From: BPGX01 sp037447455
GTDB lineage: Bacteria; Bacteroidota; Bacteroidia; B-17B0; Aurantibacillaceae
Reading direction: 5' to 3'
Assembly (NCBI GenBank): GCA_037447455.1
Contig: JBBIGQ010000003.1
Span: forward strand, 1 to 64,000
DNA: 64,000 nucleotides
Positions 1 through 8,744 of the stretch are shown here, piece after piece. A program made the translations under genes and the position numbers. Numbering within the stretch: the first letter of the stretch is position 1; each line of letters starts with the position of its first letter. Under the pieces are notes generated by a model. It was not told where the DNA came from, ran no database searches, and saw only the letters and a program-made list of their open reading frames with translations.

Positions 1-31
1 GTTATGTTTGTTGGGTTTGTTCATGAGCAAT

Positions 32-571
32 TTACTGAAAGATAGCTTCTAACATTTTTTTTAATTTAGTTCTTGCCTGATTTAGATACCATTTACTTGT
101 GCCTTCGCTGATGTTTAGTAGTTCTGCGATTTCTTTGTGTAAATAGCCGTCCAAGACAAAAAGGTTAAAAACAGTTTTTTCAGTGGGTTCTAATTTATCA
201 ATCAGGTTAAGAATTTCATTGGCAGACATTTTAGACAGAGCAGGATTTATTTCTAAATAATCCGAATTAGAATTATAGGTGTCCACATATTCAATATTAC
301 TGAATTTTTGTTTTTTTCTGAGTTCATCAATGATGCAATTGACAGCAATTTTAGATGCCCATATTTTGAATGGATATTCGTTATTGAATTGATGGATTTG
401 TGTGAGTATTTTAAACATAGCTGTATTGACTATTTCTTTTGAGGTTTCTTTTGAGAGAAAATATTTGTAGCATATTCCCATAAGGTATGGAAATAATTTT
501 TTGTAGAGTTCTTCCTGAGCTTTTCTTTCGTTGTTTTTGTATTGTTCAATGAGGTAATTGTCTATCTGCAT
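32..571 (-). CDS. ECF-type RNA polymerase sigma factor (copy 1)
   Basis: This 179-residue protein has the layout of an extracytoplasmic-function sigma factor. A sigma-70 region 2 helical domain spans about residues 9-85 and includes FKIWASKIAVNCIIDELRKK. A region 4 helix-turn-helix spans about 112-175, with LEPTEKTVFNLFVLDGYLHK and EIAELLNISEGTSKWYLNQA. It would direct core RNA polymerase to a specific promoter set. No anti-sigma gene lies next to it in either copy. The ATG at 571 is preceded by a TATCTTTG -7 element at 594-601. The gene lies downstream of a PKD/T9SS gene on the same strand, separated from it by a terminator hairpin, so it is probably transcribed on its own. Its targets are unknown. 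An identical copy lies at 4100-4639. Confidence 0.9.
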   Translation of the reverse strand: MQIDNYLIEQYKNNERKAQEELYKKLFPYLMGICYKYFLSKETSKEIVNTAMFKILTQIHQFNNEYPFKIWASKIAVNCIIDELRKKQKFSNIEYVDTYNSNSDYLEINPALSKMSANEILNLIDKLEPTEKTVFNLFVLDGYLHKEIAELLNISEGTSKWYLNQARTKLKKMLEAIFQ

Positions 572-593
572 TCAAATGCGTTTATTACTTATG

Positions 594-601
594 CAAAGAT
601 A
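594..601 (-). promoter_or_regulatory. Probable -7 element for the sigma factor gene (copy 1)
   Basis: On the reverse strand this reads TATCTTTG, a full match to the Bacteroidota -7 consensus TAnnTTTG, 23 bases from the ATG at 571. No TTTG -33 element is seen at the expected distance, where the upstream gene's terminator hairpin lies instead. Confidence 0.5.
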
Positions 602-643
602 TAAAAAAAGGCAGAGATAACCTGATTTTTGTTATCTCTGCCT
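602..643 (-). terminator. Intrinsic terminator downstream of PKD/T9SS gene (copy 1)
   Basis: A perfect 13-bp inverted repeat (609-621 pairing with 631-643) encloses a 9-base loop. On the reverse strand it is followed by a run of seven T (602-608). It lies 25 bases past the stop of the gene at 668-2101. The other flank is also T-rich in the forward direction, so it may work both ways. Confidence 0.85.
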
Positions 644-667
644 ATTTTTTAGGAATGGTTCTATAGA

Positions 668-2101
668 TTAATTTTTAATAATCATTTTGGTTACATCGTT
701 TCCTGAATTATCCTTATATTTGAGGAAGTATGTTCCATTATTGAGCACTGAGGTATTGATTTCAATGTAGGTAACATTTTCCACATTCTTATGGATGATT
801 TCTCTTCCTGTGATGTCAATGATTTGGATTGTACCGCTTATATTTACTGGTGATGTTACGAACAGCACATCCTGAGATGGATTAGGGAATACTATCAGAT
901 TTGCTATAGAGATGTCTTTCATTCCTAATGGTGTGCCTACTTTGTAAAGGAACTGAGCATTGCTAATGAATCCACAACTGCTAACTACACAAGTATCAGT
1001 AGAATTTATGTAAGTGATGGTTAAGCATACAGAGTAGTTACCAACAGCAGAGTAAGTATGTGTGGGGGATGCTTGTGTGGAGGTATTGCCATCGCCAAAG
1101 TTCCACCAGTAGGTTACAGTGGCATTTGGGTCACTGGATACGTCGCTATAATTGTAGTACCATACATTTGCGTTTGCGTTAGCACTATCGGGGGTGAAGT
1201 TGATGCTTAAACTACATGTCAAAGGACTGTTTCCACCACCATTATTAGCATTAGATACAGTTACGGGCACGCAAGCGCCAGAATAAGTGCAGGCACTGGA
1301 TGGATCGGTGATGAATACACATACATTATAGGAGCCATTACTTGTATAGGTATAAGCAGTGTTGTCAGTATTAGTATTTAAGATATTGCCATCGTCAAAA
1401 GACCATTGGTAAGTTGCGTTGCTTGATGGAGCTGGATTAACGGATACGCTGAAAGTAAAAGTAGGATCATTGTTACTTATAACTGAGATATTTGGAAATG
1501 CAAAACATGAATTATTAATTGTCACCTGAGTTGAACCGCTTTTAGAACAACCATTGGCGGAAACATTTACCATTACAGAATAAGTACCATTACCCTGATT
1601 GTTGTAATTGTGAGTAACCGGATTGCCACTACCCGTCGAGTTACTAGGATAATTAAAATCCCACGTATAACTTAGATTTAAACCATAAGGATTATTTACA
1701 TTAGCTGTAAAATGTACGATAGGATCCGCAGATGCATCTACATTAATGGAAGTAATTGAGAAAGGTGTTGCGGTTATTGACGCCACTGTTTGCATACTAA
1801 AAGAGCACGATGGATTTAGAGAGTCTATTGCCCATACAACTACCGTGTAATTCCCTGGGTTACAATAAGGATGGACGACTGTACTACTATAAGAAACACT
1901 TGAACCGTAATTACCATCTCCAAAGTCCCAAGCATAAGATACTGAATTCGGGACCGAACCGGTAGTTTGGGGGGTGAAGGAAATGGTAAAGGGATTAATT
2001 GGGGACTGAGTAATTTGTTGTAAGCCCCATGAGCATGGCTGAGCCGATGCTGTGAGTGCTGCCATTGCAGCGATGCCTGAGATTAATACTTGCTTTTTCA
2101 T
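668..2101 (-). CDS. PKD-repeat secreted protein with T9SS type A sorting domain (copy 1)
   Basis: The preferred start is the ATG at 2101, giving 477 residues that open with a signal peptide (MKKQVLISGIAAMAALTASA, cleavage near AQ). An upstream in-frame start at 2179 would add 26 residues ahead of the signal peptide and is unlikely. The mature protein has four PKD-like modules, recognisable by YAWDFGDGN, YTWDFNYPS, YQWSFDDGN and WWNFGDGN, each ending in a T/Y-G-x-Y strand. The last 75 or so residues (IVFPNPSQDVLFV to KMIIKN) form a type A T9SS C-terminal domain. The protein is therefore predicted to be exported by Sec, moved across the outer membrane by T9SS and left on the surface or released. 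Its ligand is unknown. It diverges from the E1 gene across a 143-base gap. An identical copy lies at 4736-6169. Confidence 0.88.
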   Translation of the reverse strand: MKKQVLISGIAAMAALTASAQPCSWGLQQITQSPINPFTISFTPQTTGSVPNSVSYAWDFGDGNYGSSVSYSSTVVHPYCNPGNYTVVVWAIDSLNPSCSFSMQTVASITATPFSITSINVDASADPIVHFTANVNNPYGLNLSYTWDFNYPSNSTGSGNPVTHNYNNQGNGTYSVMVNVSANGCSKSGSTQVTINNSCFAFPNISVISNNDPTFTFSVSVNPAPSSNATYQWSFDDGNILNTNTDNTAYTYTSNGSYNVCVFITDPSSACTYSGACVPVTVSNANNGGGNSPLTCSLSINFTPDSANANANVWYYNYSDVSSDPNATVTYWWNFGDGNTSTQASPTHTYSAVGNYSVCLTITYINSTDTCVVSSCGFISNAQFLYKVGTPLGMKDISIANLIVFPNPSQDVLFVTSPVNISGTIQIIDITGREIIHKNVENVTYIEINTSVLNNGTYFLKYKDNSGNDVTKMIIKN

Positions 2102-2188
2102 AGTGGTATGGTTTTTTACATTTTGCAATAAATAAATACGTAACGAAAGAAAAAAAGGTTGGAATTTTTTTAGAGCCAAGAAATTTAT

Positions 2189-2220
2189 TTTGTTTGTTTG
2201 TATGTTATTCCGTAAGTTTG
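2189..2220 (+). promoter_or_regulatory. Bacteroidota-type promoter of E1 dehydrogenase gene (copy 1)
   Basis: A -33 element TTTG (2189-2192) and a -7 element TAAGTTTG (2213-2220) are separated by 20 bases, the classic Bacteroidota sigma-A spacing. The ATG follows at 2245. Confidence 0.75.
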
Positions 2221-2244
2221 TAAGGGAACAAAAAATTTATCGGA

Positions 2245-4113
2245 ATGTCAACGGTTCAACAACAAAAGGAAAATTTGAGTATTCAAGACCTTAAAAAAAT
2301 AATTTTAGAAGATTACAGGATTGCTAATGAAAGCCGCCAAACCAGTTTGTTAGGCAGAAAGGAAGTATTGACAGGGAAAGCAAAGTTTGGAATTTTTGGA
2401 GATGGGAAAGAGATCCCACAATTGGCTATGGCAAAGGTGTTTCGGTCGGGAGATTTCAGAAGTGGTTATTATCGGGATCAAACATTTATGTTTGCCATTG
2501 GTGCATTGACGATTGAGCAATGGTTTGCAGGATTATACGCACATACGGATTTGAATTTTGAGCCCACCAGCGGCGGAAGACAGATGGGTGGCCATTATGC
2601 GACGCCTTTGTTAAATCTCGATGGCAGTTGGAGAAATTTGGTAGAGTTGAAAAATTCTTCGGCAGATGTATCGCCGACAGGCAGTCAAATGCCGAGATTA
2701 TTAGGTCTGGCGTATGCATCGTATTTTTATCGGCATAATCCCGCTTTGCAGCAAGGTAAGTTTTTGAAATTTTCAAATAAAGGAAACGAGGTGGCTTTTG
2801 GAACTATTGGAGATGCCAGTACATCGGAAGGATTATTTTGGGAAACATTGAATGCAGCGGGTGTATTGCAGGTGCCAATGATAGTATCGGTATGGGATGA
2901 TGGGCACGGCATTTCTGTTCCTAAGAAATATCAAACGACAAAGCAATCTATTTCCGAAGCATTAAAAGGTTTTCAACGGTCTAAAAATGATCCGGGGTTT
3001 GAGATGTTTTATACAAAAGGATGGGATTACGTTCATTTAGTTGAAACCTATGAAAAGGCAGAATACATCGCGAGAAACGAGCATGTACCGGTTTTAATTC
3101 ATGTAGATGAAGTTACACAGCCACAAGGACATAGTACTTCTGGCTCACACGAACGATATAAATCCAAAGAACGTTTGCAATGGGAAGCTGATTTTGATGG
3201 GATTAAAAAAATGCGAGAATGGATACTTTCTAATGGATTAGCAACAGAAGGTGAATTAAATGATATTGAGGAACAAGCCAAACAACGAGTACAGGAAGCC
3301 AAAAATAAGGCATGGCAAGATTACTTAACACCTATTTTAGAAGAAAGAAAATTGATTTCGGATTGGTTAGATGAGTTGGCAGAAAATAGTAATTTTAAGA
3401 ATGAGCTTCAATCTATAAAAAAAGAATTGAATGCGCTTAAAGAGCCCATAAGAAAAGATGTACATCAGGTGGTGAAAAAAGTTTTGAGATTAACAAAGCA
3501 GGAACAATCAGAAGTGCGTAAAAAATTATCTGCCTGGATAATAGAAAAAACAGAAGATGCTAAAAAAGTTTATGGTGATAACTTGTATTCTGAAACCGAA
3601 TGGAGTGCTTTGAAAGTTACGGCGTTACCACCAACATATTCGGGAGATTCACCAATTGTAGATGCCAGAATCGTATTAAGAGATAATTTTGATGCGATAT
3701 TAGAAAAGTATCCTGAGGTGGTTATTTTTGGGGAAGATAGTGGGAGAATTGGAGATGTGAATCAAGGATTGGAAAAGCTGCAAGCAAAATATGCTGAGAT
3801 TAGAGTATTTGACACGGGTATTCGTGAGGCAACAATTGTTGGGCAAGCCATTGGATTAGCAATGCGGGGATTACGGCCAATAGCAGAAATTCAATACTTA
3901 GATTATTTGTTATATGCCTTGCAAATCATGAGTGATGACTTAGCTACCGTCAGATGGAGAAGTAAGGGAACGCAAAAGGCACCGGTGATTGTACGAACGA
4001 GAGGACATAGATTAGAAGGCGTATGGCATAGTGGCTCGCCAATGGGAATAATCATCAATGCCTGCAGAGTTATGTTTGTTGGGTTTGTTCATGAGCAATT
4101 TACTGAAAGATAG
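2245..4113 (+). pseudogene. Truncated fused E1 oxoacid dehydrogenase (copy 1, cut at repeat junction)
   Basis: Residues 1-608 equal those of the complete 806-residue protein at 6313-8733. At codon 609 (base 4069) the sequence switches to the start of the next repeat unit and reads 13 foreign residues (beginning VMFVGFVHEQF) before a stop. The loss removes about 200 residues: the rest of the beta-type pyrimidine domain and the whole C-terminal transketolase domain. The product cannot be a working E1. Its last 14 bases overlap, tail to tail, with the second sigma factor gene. The complete promoter upstream means the fragment could still be transcribed. If the duplication is an assembly artefact, this gene does not exist. 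Confidence 0.85.
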
Positions 4114-4639
4114 CTTCTAACATTTTTTTTAATTTAGTTCTTGCCTGATTTAGATACCATTTACTTGTGCCTTCGCTGATGTTTAGTAGTTCTGCGATTT
4201 CTTTGTGTAAATAGCCGTCCAAGACAAAAAGGTTAAAAACAGTTTTTTCAGTGGGTTCTAATTTATCAATCAGGTTAAGAATTTCATTGGCAGACATTTT
4301 AGACAGAGCAGGATTTATTTCTAAATAATCCGAATTAGAATTATAGGTGTCCACATATTCAATATTACTGAATTTTTGTTTTTTTCTGAGTTCATCAATG
4401 ATGCAATTGACAGCAATTTTAGATGCCCATATTTTGAATGGATATTCGTTATTGAATTGATGGATTTGTGTGAGTATTTTAAACATAGCTGTATTGACTA
4501 TTTCTTTTGAGGTTTCTTTTGAGAGAAAATATTTGTAGCATATTCCCATAAGGTATGGAAATAATTTTTTGTAGAGTTCTTCCTGAGCTTTTCTTTCGTT
4601 GTTTTTGTATTGTTCAATGAGGTAATTGTCTATCTGCAT
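4100..4639 (-). CDS. ECF-type RNA polymerase sigma factor (copy 2)
   Basis: Identical in protein sequence to the copy at 32-571: region 2 at about residues 9-85 and region 4 helix-turn-helix at about 112-175. Its stop codon lies inside the tail of the truncated E1 copy, with a 14-base convergent overlap, whereas the first copy ends at the window edge. If both copies are real, gene dosage of this regulator is doubled. Confidence 0.88.
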   Translation of the reverse strand: MQIDNYLIEQYKNNERKAQEELYKKLFPYLMGICYKYFLSKETSKEIVNTAMFKILTQIHQFNNEYPFKIWASKIAVNCIIDELRKKQKFSNIEYVDTYNSNSDYLEINPALSKMSANEILNLIDKLEPTEKTVFNLFVLDGYLHKEIAELLNISEGTSKWYLNQARTKLKKMLEAIFQ

Positions 4640-4661
4640 TCAAATGCGTTTATTACTTATG

Positions 4662-4669
4662 CAAAGATA
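4662..4669 (-). promoter_or_regulatory. Probable -7 element for the sigma factor gene (copy 2)
   Basis: TATCTTTG on the reverse strand, the duplicate of the element at 594-601, 23 bases upstream of the ATG at 4639. Confidence 0.5.
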
Positions 4670-4711
4670 TAAAAAAAGGCAGAGATAACCTGATTTTTGT
4701 TATCTCTGCCT
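4670..4711 (-). terminator. Intrinsic terminator downstream of PKD/T9SS gene (copy 2)
   Basis: Duplicate of the hairpin at 602-643: a 13-bp perfect stem with a T run on the reverse-strand 3' side, located between the PKD/T9SS gene and the sigma gene. Confidence 0.85.
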
Positions 4712-4735
4712 ATTTTTTAGGAATGGTTCTATAGA

Positions 4736-6169
4736 TTAATTTTTAATAATCATTTTGGTTACATCGTTTCCTGAATTATCCTTATATTTGAGGAAGTATG
4801 TTCCATTATTGAGCACTGAGGTATTGATTTCAATGTAGGTAACATTTTCCACATTCTTATGGATGATTTCTCTTCCTGTGATGTCAATGATTTGGATTGT
4901 ACCGCTTATATTTACTGGTGATGTTACGAACAGCACATCCTGAGATGGATTAGGGAATACTATCAGATTTGCTATAGAGATGTCTTTCATTCCTAATGGT
5001 GTGCCTACTTTGTAAAGGAACTGAGCATTGCTAATGAATCCACAACTGCTAACTACACAAGTATCAGTAGAATTTATGTAAGTGATGGTTAAGCATACAG
5101 AGTAGTTACCAACAGCAGAGTAAGTATGTGTGGGGGATGCTTGTGTGGAGGTATTGCCATCGCCAAAGTTCCACCAGTAGGTTACAGTGGCATTTGGGTC
5201 ACTGGATACGTCGCTATAATTGTAGTACCATACATTTGCGTTTGCGTTAGCACTATCGGGGGTGAAGTTGATGCTTAAACTACATGTCAAAGGACTGTTT
5301 CCACCACCATTATTAGCATTAGATACAGTTACGGGCACGCAAGCGCCAGAATAAGTGCAGGCACTGGATGGATCGGTGATGAATACACATACATTATAGG
5401 AGCCATTACTTGTATAGGTATAAGCAGTGTTGTCAGTATTAGTATTTAAGATATTGCCATCGTCAAAAGACCATTGGTAAGTTGCGTTGCTTGATGGAGC
5501 TGGATTAACGGATACGCTGAAAGTAAAAGTAGGATCATTGTTACTTATAACTGAGATATTTGGAAATGCAAAACATGAATTATTAATTGTCACCTGAGTT
5601 GAACCGCTTTTAGAACAACCATTGGCGGAAACATTTACCATTACAGAATAAGTACCATTACCCTGATTGTTGTAATTGTGAGTAACCGGATTGCCACTAC
5701 CCGTCGAGTTACTAGGATAATTAAAATCCCACGTATAACTTAGATTTAAACCATAAGGATTATTTACATTAGCTGTAAAATGTACGATAGGATCCGCAGA
5801 TGCATCTACATTAATGGAAGTAATTGAGAAAGGTGTTGCGGTTATTGACGCCACTGTTTGCATACTAAAAGAGCACGATGGATTTAGAGAGTCTATTGCC
5901 CATACAACTACCGTGTAATTCCCTGGGTTACAATAAGGATGGACGACTGTACTACTATAAGAAACACTTGAACCGTAATTACCATCTCCAAAGTCCCAAG
6001 CATAAGATACTGAATTCGGGACCGAACCGGTAGTTTGGGGGGTGAAGGAAATGGTAAAGGGATTAATTGGGGACTGAGTAATTTGTTGTAAGCCCCATGA
6101 GCATGGCTGAGCCGATGCTGTGAGTGCTGCCATTGCAGCGATGCCTGAGATTAATACTTGCTTTTTCAT
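4736..6169 (-). CDS. PKD-repeat secreted protein with T9SS type A sorting domain (copy 2)
   Basis: Same protein as 668-2101: a signal peptide from the ATG at 6169, four PKD-like modules and a type A T9SS C-terminal domain. This copy sits in the native context, divergent from the complete E1 gene. No difference from copy 1 was seen, so the pair is either very young or artificial. Confidence 0.88.
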   Translation of the reverse strand: MKKQVLISGIAAMAALTASAQPCSWGLQQITQSPINPFTISFTPQTTGSVPNSVSYAWDFGDGNYGSSVSYSSTVVHPYCNPGNYTVVVWAIDSLNPSCSFSMQTVASITATPFSITSINVDASADPIVHFTANVNNPYGLNLSYTWDFNYPSNSTGSGNPVTHNYNNQGNGTYSVMVNVSANGCSKSGSTQVTINNSCFAFPNISVISNNDPTFTFSVSVNPAPSSNATYQWSFDDGNILNTNTDNTAYTYTSNGSYNVCVFITDPSSACTYSGACVPVTVSNANNGGGNSPLTCSLSINFTPDSANANANVWYYNYSDVSSDPNATVTYWWNFGDGNTSTQASPTHTYSAVGNYSVCLTITYINSTDTCVVSSCGFISNAQFLYKVGTPLGMKDISIANLIVFPNPSQDVLFVTSPVNISGTIQIIDITGREIIHKNVENVTYIEINTSVLNNGTYFLKYKDNSGNDVTKMIIKN

Positions 6170-6256
6170 AGTGGTATGGTTTTTTACATTTTGCAATAAA
6201 TAAATACGTAACGAAAGAAAAAAAGGTTGGAATTTTTTTAGAGCCAAGAAATTTAT

Positions 6257-6288
6257 TTTGTTTGTTTGTATGTTATTCCGTAAGTTTG
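6257..6288 (+). promoter_or_regulatory. Bacteroidota-type promoter of E1 dehydrogenase gene (copy 2)
   Basis: TTTG at 6257-6260 and TAAGTTTG at 6281-6288 with a 20-base spacer; the ATG is at 6313. Duplicate of 2189-2220. Confidence 0.75.
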
Positions 6289-6312
6289 TAAGGGAACAAA
6301 AAATTTATCGGA

Positions 6313-8733
6313 ATGTCAACGGTTCAACAACAAAAGGAAAATTTGAGTATTCAAGACCTTAAAAAAATAATTTTAGAAGATTACAGGATTGCTAATGAAA
6401 GCCGCCAAACCAGTTTGTTAGGCAGAAAGGAAGTATTGACAGGGAAAGCAAAGTTTGGAATTTTTGGAGATGGGAAAGAGATCCCACAATTGGCTATGGC
6501 AAAGGTGTTTCGGTCGGGAGATTTCAGAAGTGGTTATTATCGGGATCAAACATTTATGTTTGCCATTGGTGCATTGACGATTGAGCAATGGTTTGCAGGA
6601 TTATACGCACATACGGATTTGAATTTTGAGCCCACCAGCGGCGGAAGACAGATGGGTGGCCATTATGCGACGCCTTTGTTAAATCTCGATGGCAGTTGGA
6701 GAAATTTGGTAGAGTTGAAAAATTCTTCGGCAGATGTATCGCCGACAGGCAGTCAAATGCCGAGATTATTAGGTCTGGCGTATGCATCGTATTTTTATCG
6801 GCATAATCCCGCTTTGCAGCAAGGTAAGTTTTTGAAATTTTCAAATAAAGGAAACGAGGTGGCTTTTGGAACTATTGGAGATGCCAGTACATCGGAAGGA
6901 TTATTTTGGGAAACATTGAATGCAGCGGGTGTATTGCAGGTGCCAATGATAGTATCGGTATGGGATGATGGGCACGGCATTTCTGTTCCTAAGAAATATC
7001 AAACGACAAAGCAATCTATTTCCGAAGCATTAAAAGGTTTTCAACGGTCTAAAAATGATCCGGGGTTTGAGATGTTTTATACAAAAGGATGGGATTACGT
7101 TCATTTAGTTGAAACCTATGAAAAGGCAGAATACATCGCGAGAAACGAGCATGTACCGGTTTTAATTCATGTAGATGAAGTTACACAGCCACAAGGACAT
7201 AGTACTTCTGGCTCACACGAACGATATAAATCCAAAGAACGTTTGCAATGGGAAGCTGATTTTGATGGGATTAAAAAAATGCGAGAATGGATACTTTCTA
7301 ATGGATTAGCAACAGAAGGTGAATTAAATGATATTGAGGAACAAGCCAAACAACGAGTACAGGAAGCCAAAAATAAGGCATGGCAAGATTACTTAACACC
7401 TATTTTAGAAGAAAGAAAATTGATTTCGGATTGGTTAGATGAGTTGGCAGAAAATAGTAATTTTAAGAATGAGCTTCAATCTATAAAAAAAGAATTGAAT
7501 GCGCTTAAAGAGCCCATAAGAAAAGATGTACATCAGGTGGTGAAAAAAGTTTTGAGATTAACAAAGCAGGAACAATCAGAAGTGCGTAAAAAATTATCTG
7601 CCTGGATAATAGAAAAAACAGAAGATGCTAAAAAAGTTTATGGTGATAACTTGTATTCTGAAACCGAATGGAGTGCTTTGAAAGTTACGGCGTTACCACC
7701 AACATATTCGGGAGATTCACCAATTGTAGATGCCAGAATCGTATTAAGAGATAATTTTGATGCGATATTAGAAAAGTATCCTGAGGTGGTTATTTTTGGG
7801 GAAGATAGTGGGAGAATTGGAGATGTGAATCAAGGATTGGAAAAGCTGCAAGCAAAATATGCTGAGATTAGAGTATTTGACACGGGTATTCGTGAGGCAA
7901 CAATTGTTGGGCAAGCCATTGGATTAGCAATGCGGGGATTACGGCCAATAGCAGAAATTCAATACTTAGATTATTTGTTATATGCCTTGCAAATCATGAG
8001 TGATGACTTAGCTACCGTCAGATGGAGAAGTAAGGGAACGCAAAAGGCACCGGTGATTGTACGAACGAGAGGACATAGATTAGAAGGCGTATGGCATAGT
8101 GGCTCGCCAATGGGAATAATCATCAATGCCTGCAGAGGAATTTATGTTTGCGTGCCCAGAAATGCTACACAGGCAGCGGGATTTTACAACACTTTATTAT
8201 TATCAGATGATACAGCATTAGTCATTGAGCCCCTAAATGGATATCGCTTAAAAGAAAAATTACCTTCTAATATAGGTGAATACAGAGTACCTTTGGGTGT
8301 TCCTGAAGTGTTGGTAGATGGAACAGATGTTACATTAGTAACTTATGGCTCTTGTGTTCGTGTCGCTCAAGAAGCACTAGATTGGCTTAATGAACATAAT
8401 GTTTTTGTTGAATTGATTGATGTGCAAACTTTATTGCCGTTTGACATTCATCATATTATTGTAGAGTCCTTAAAAAAGACCAATCGTTTGGTGATATTAG
8501 ATGAAGATGTGCCCGGAGGGGCGAGCGCTTTCATATTAAATAAAATACTTGAAGAACAAGGTGGTTATCACTATTTAGATTCGCCGCCCGTAACCATTAC
8601 TTCAAAAGAGCATAGACCGGTGTACGCTTCGGATGGGGATTATTTTTCTAAGCCAAGTGCTGACGATGTGTTTGACGCAATCTATAATTTGATGCATGAA
8701 GCCAATCCAAAACGATATCCTGTAATATATTAA
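6313..8733 (+). CDS. Fused alpha/beta 2-oxoacid dehydrogenase E1 component (thiamine-diphosphate dependent)
   Basis: This 806-residue protein joins both E1 subunits of a 2-oxoacid dehydrogenase complex in one chain. The alpha-type domain (about 15-330) carries the thiamine diphosphate motif, starting at GDAST (189) and ending at WDDGHGIS (217-224). A charged, helical linker of roughly 130 residues (about 335-465) follows. The beta-type domain begins near 469, with the cofactor-activating glutamate in FGEDSGRIGD (Glu497) and the HSGS motif (His595), and ends with a transketolase C-terminal domain. By family it decarboxylates a 2-oxoacid, most likely branched-chain, and passes the acyl group to an E2 lipoyl enzyme. 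No E2 or E3 gene is nearby, so substrate choice cannot be read here. Fused E1 proteins of about this size are common in Bacteroidota. A textbook promoter lies upstream. A truncated duplicate lies at 2245-4113. Confidence 0.9.
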   Translation: MSTVQQQKENLSIQDLKKIILEDYRIANESRQTSLLGRKEVLTGKAKFGIFGDGKEIPQLAMAKVFRSGDFRSGYYRDQTFMFAIGALTIEQWFAGLYAHTDLNFEPTSGGRQMGGHYATPLLNLDGSWRNLVELKNSSADVSPTGSQMPRLLGLAYASYFYRHNPALQQGKFLKFSNKGNEVAFGTIGDASTSEGLFWETLNAAGVLQVPMIVSVWDDGHGISVPKKYQTTKQSISEALKGFQRSKNDPGFEMFYTKGWDYVHLVETYEKAEYIARNEHVPVLIHVDEVTQPQGHSTSGSHERYKSKERLQWEADFDGIKKMREWILSNGLATEGELNDIEEQAKQRVQEAKNKAWQDYLTPILEERKLISDWLDELAENSNFKNELQSIKKELNALKEPIRKDVHQVVKKVLRLTKQEQSEVRKKLSAWIIEKTEDAKKVYGDNLYSETEWSALKVTALPPTYSGDSPIVDARIVLRDNFDAILEKYPEVVIFGEDSGRIGDVNQGLEKLQAKYAEIRVFDTGIREATIVGQAIGLAMRGLRPIAEIQYLDYLLYALQIMSDDLATVRWRSKGTQKAPVIVRTRGHRLEGVWHSGSPMGIIINACRGIYVCVPRNATQAAGFYNTLLLSDDTALVIEPLNGYRLKEKLPSNIGEYRVPLGVPEVLVDGTDVTLVTYGSCVRVAQEALDWLNEHNVFVELIDVQTLLPFDIHHIIVESLKKTNRLVILDEDVPGGASAFILNKILEEQGGYHYLDSPPVTITSKEHRPVYASDGDYFSKPSADDVFDAIYNLMHEANPKRYPVIY

Positions 8734-8744
8734 AAAACAATGTT

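Larger units (their letters stand above)
1..4068. repeat. Tandem direct repeat, copy 1 (4068-bp unit)
   Basis: Bases 1-4069 match 4069-8137 wherever I compared them, at an offset of 4068 bp, and the encoded proteins are identical in both copies. The match stops at 8138, where the native dehydrogenase gene continues but the copy-1 junction turns back into the unit start. The left edge of the unit is exactly window base 1. This copy holds an ECF sigma gene, a PKD/T9SS gene and the first 608 codons of an E1 dehydrogenase. It is either a very recent tandem duplication or an assembly artefact at a contig end; the sequence alone cannot decide. Confidence 0.95.
4069..8136. repeat. Tandem direct repeat, copy 2 (4068-bp unit)
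   Basis: Second copy of the unit that begins at base 1. The sequence runs on from this copy into unique DNA at 8138 without disrupting the E1 dehydrogenase gene, so this copy represents the native right-hand context. No mismatch between copies was noticed by eye; a pairwise alignment would confirm whether identity is complete. Confidence 0.95.

Noticed and set aside
2486..3302. Antisense frames opposite the E1 gene
   Set aside because: They are shadows that occur identically in both repeat copies; codon pattern and homology support only the forward gene.
1..8137. Composite transposon or insertion sequence causing the duplication
   Set aside because: No transposase, terminal inverted repeats or target-site duplication were seen at the edges or inside the unit.
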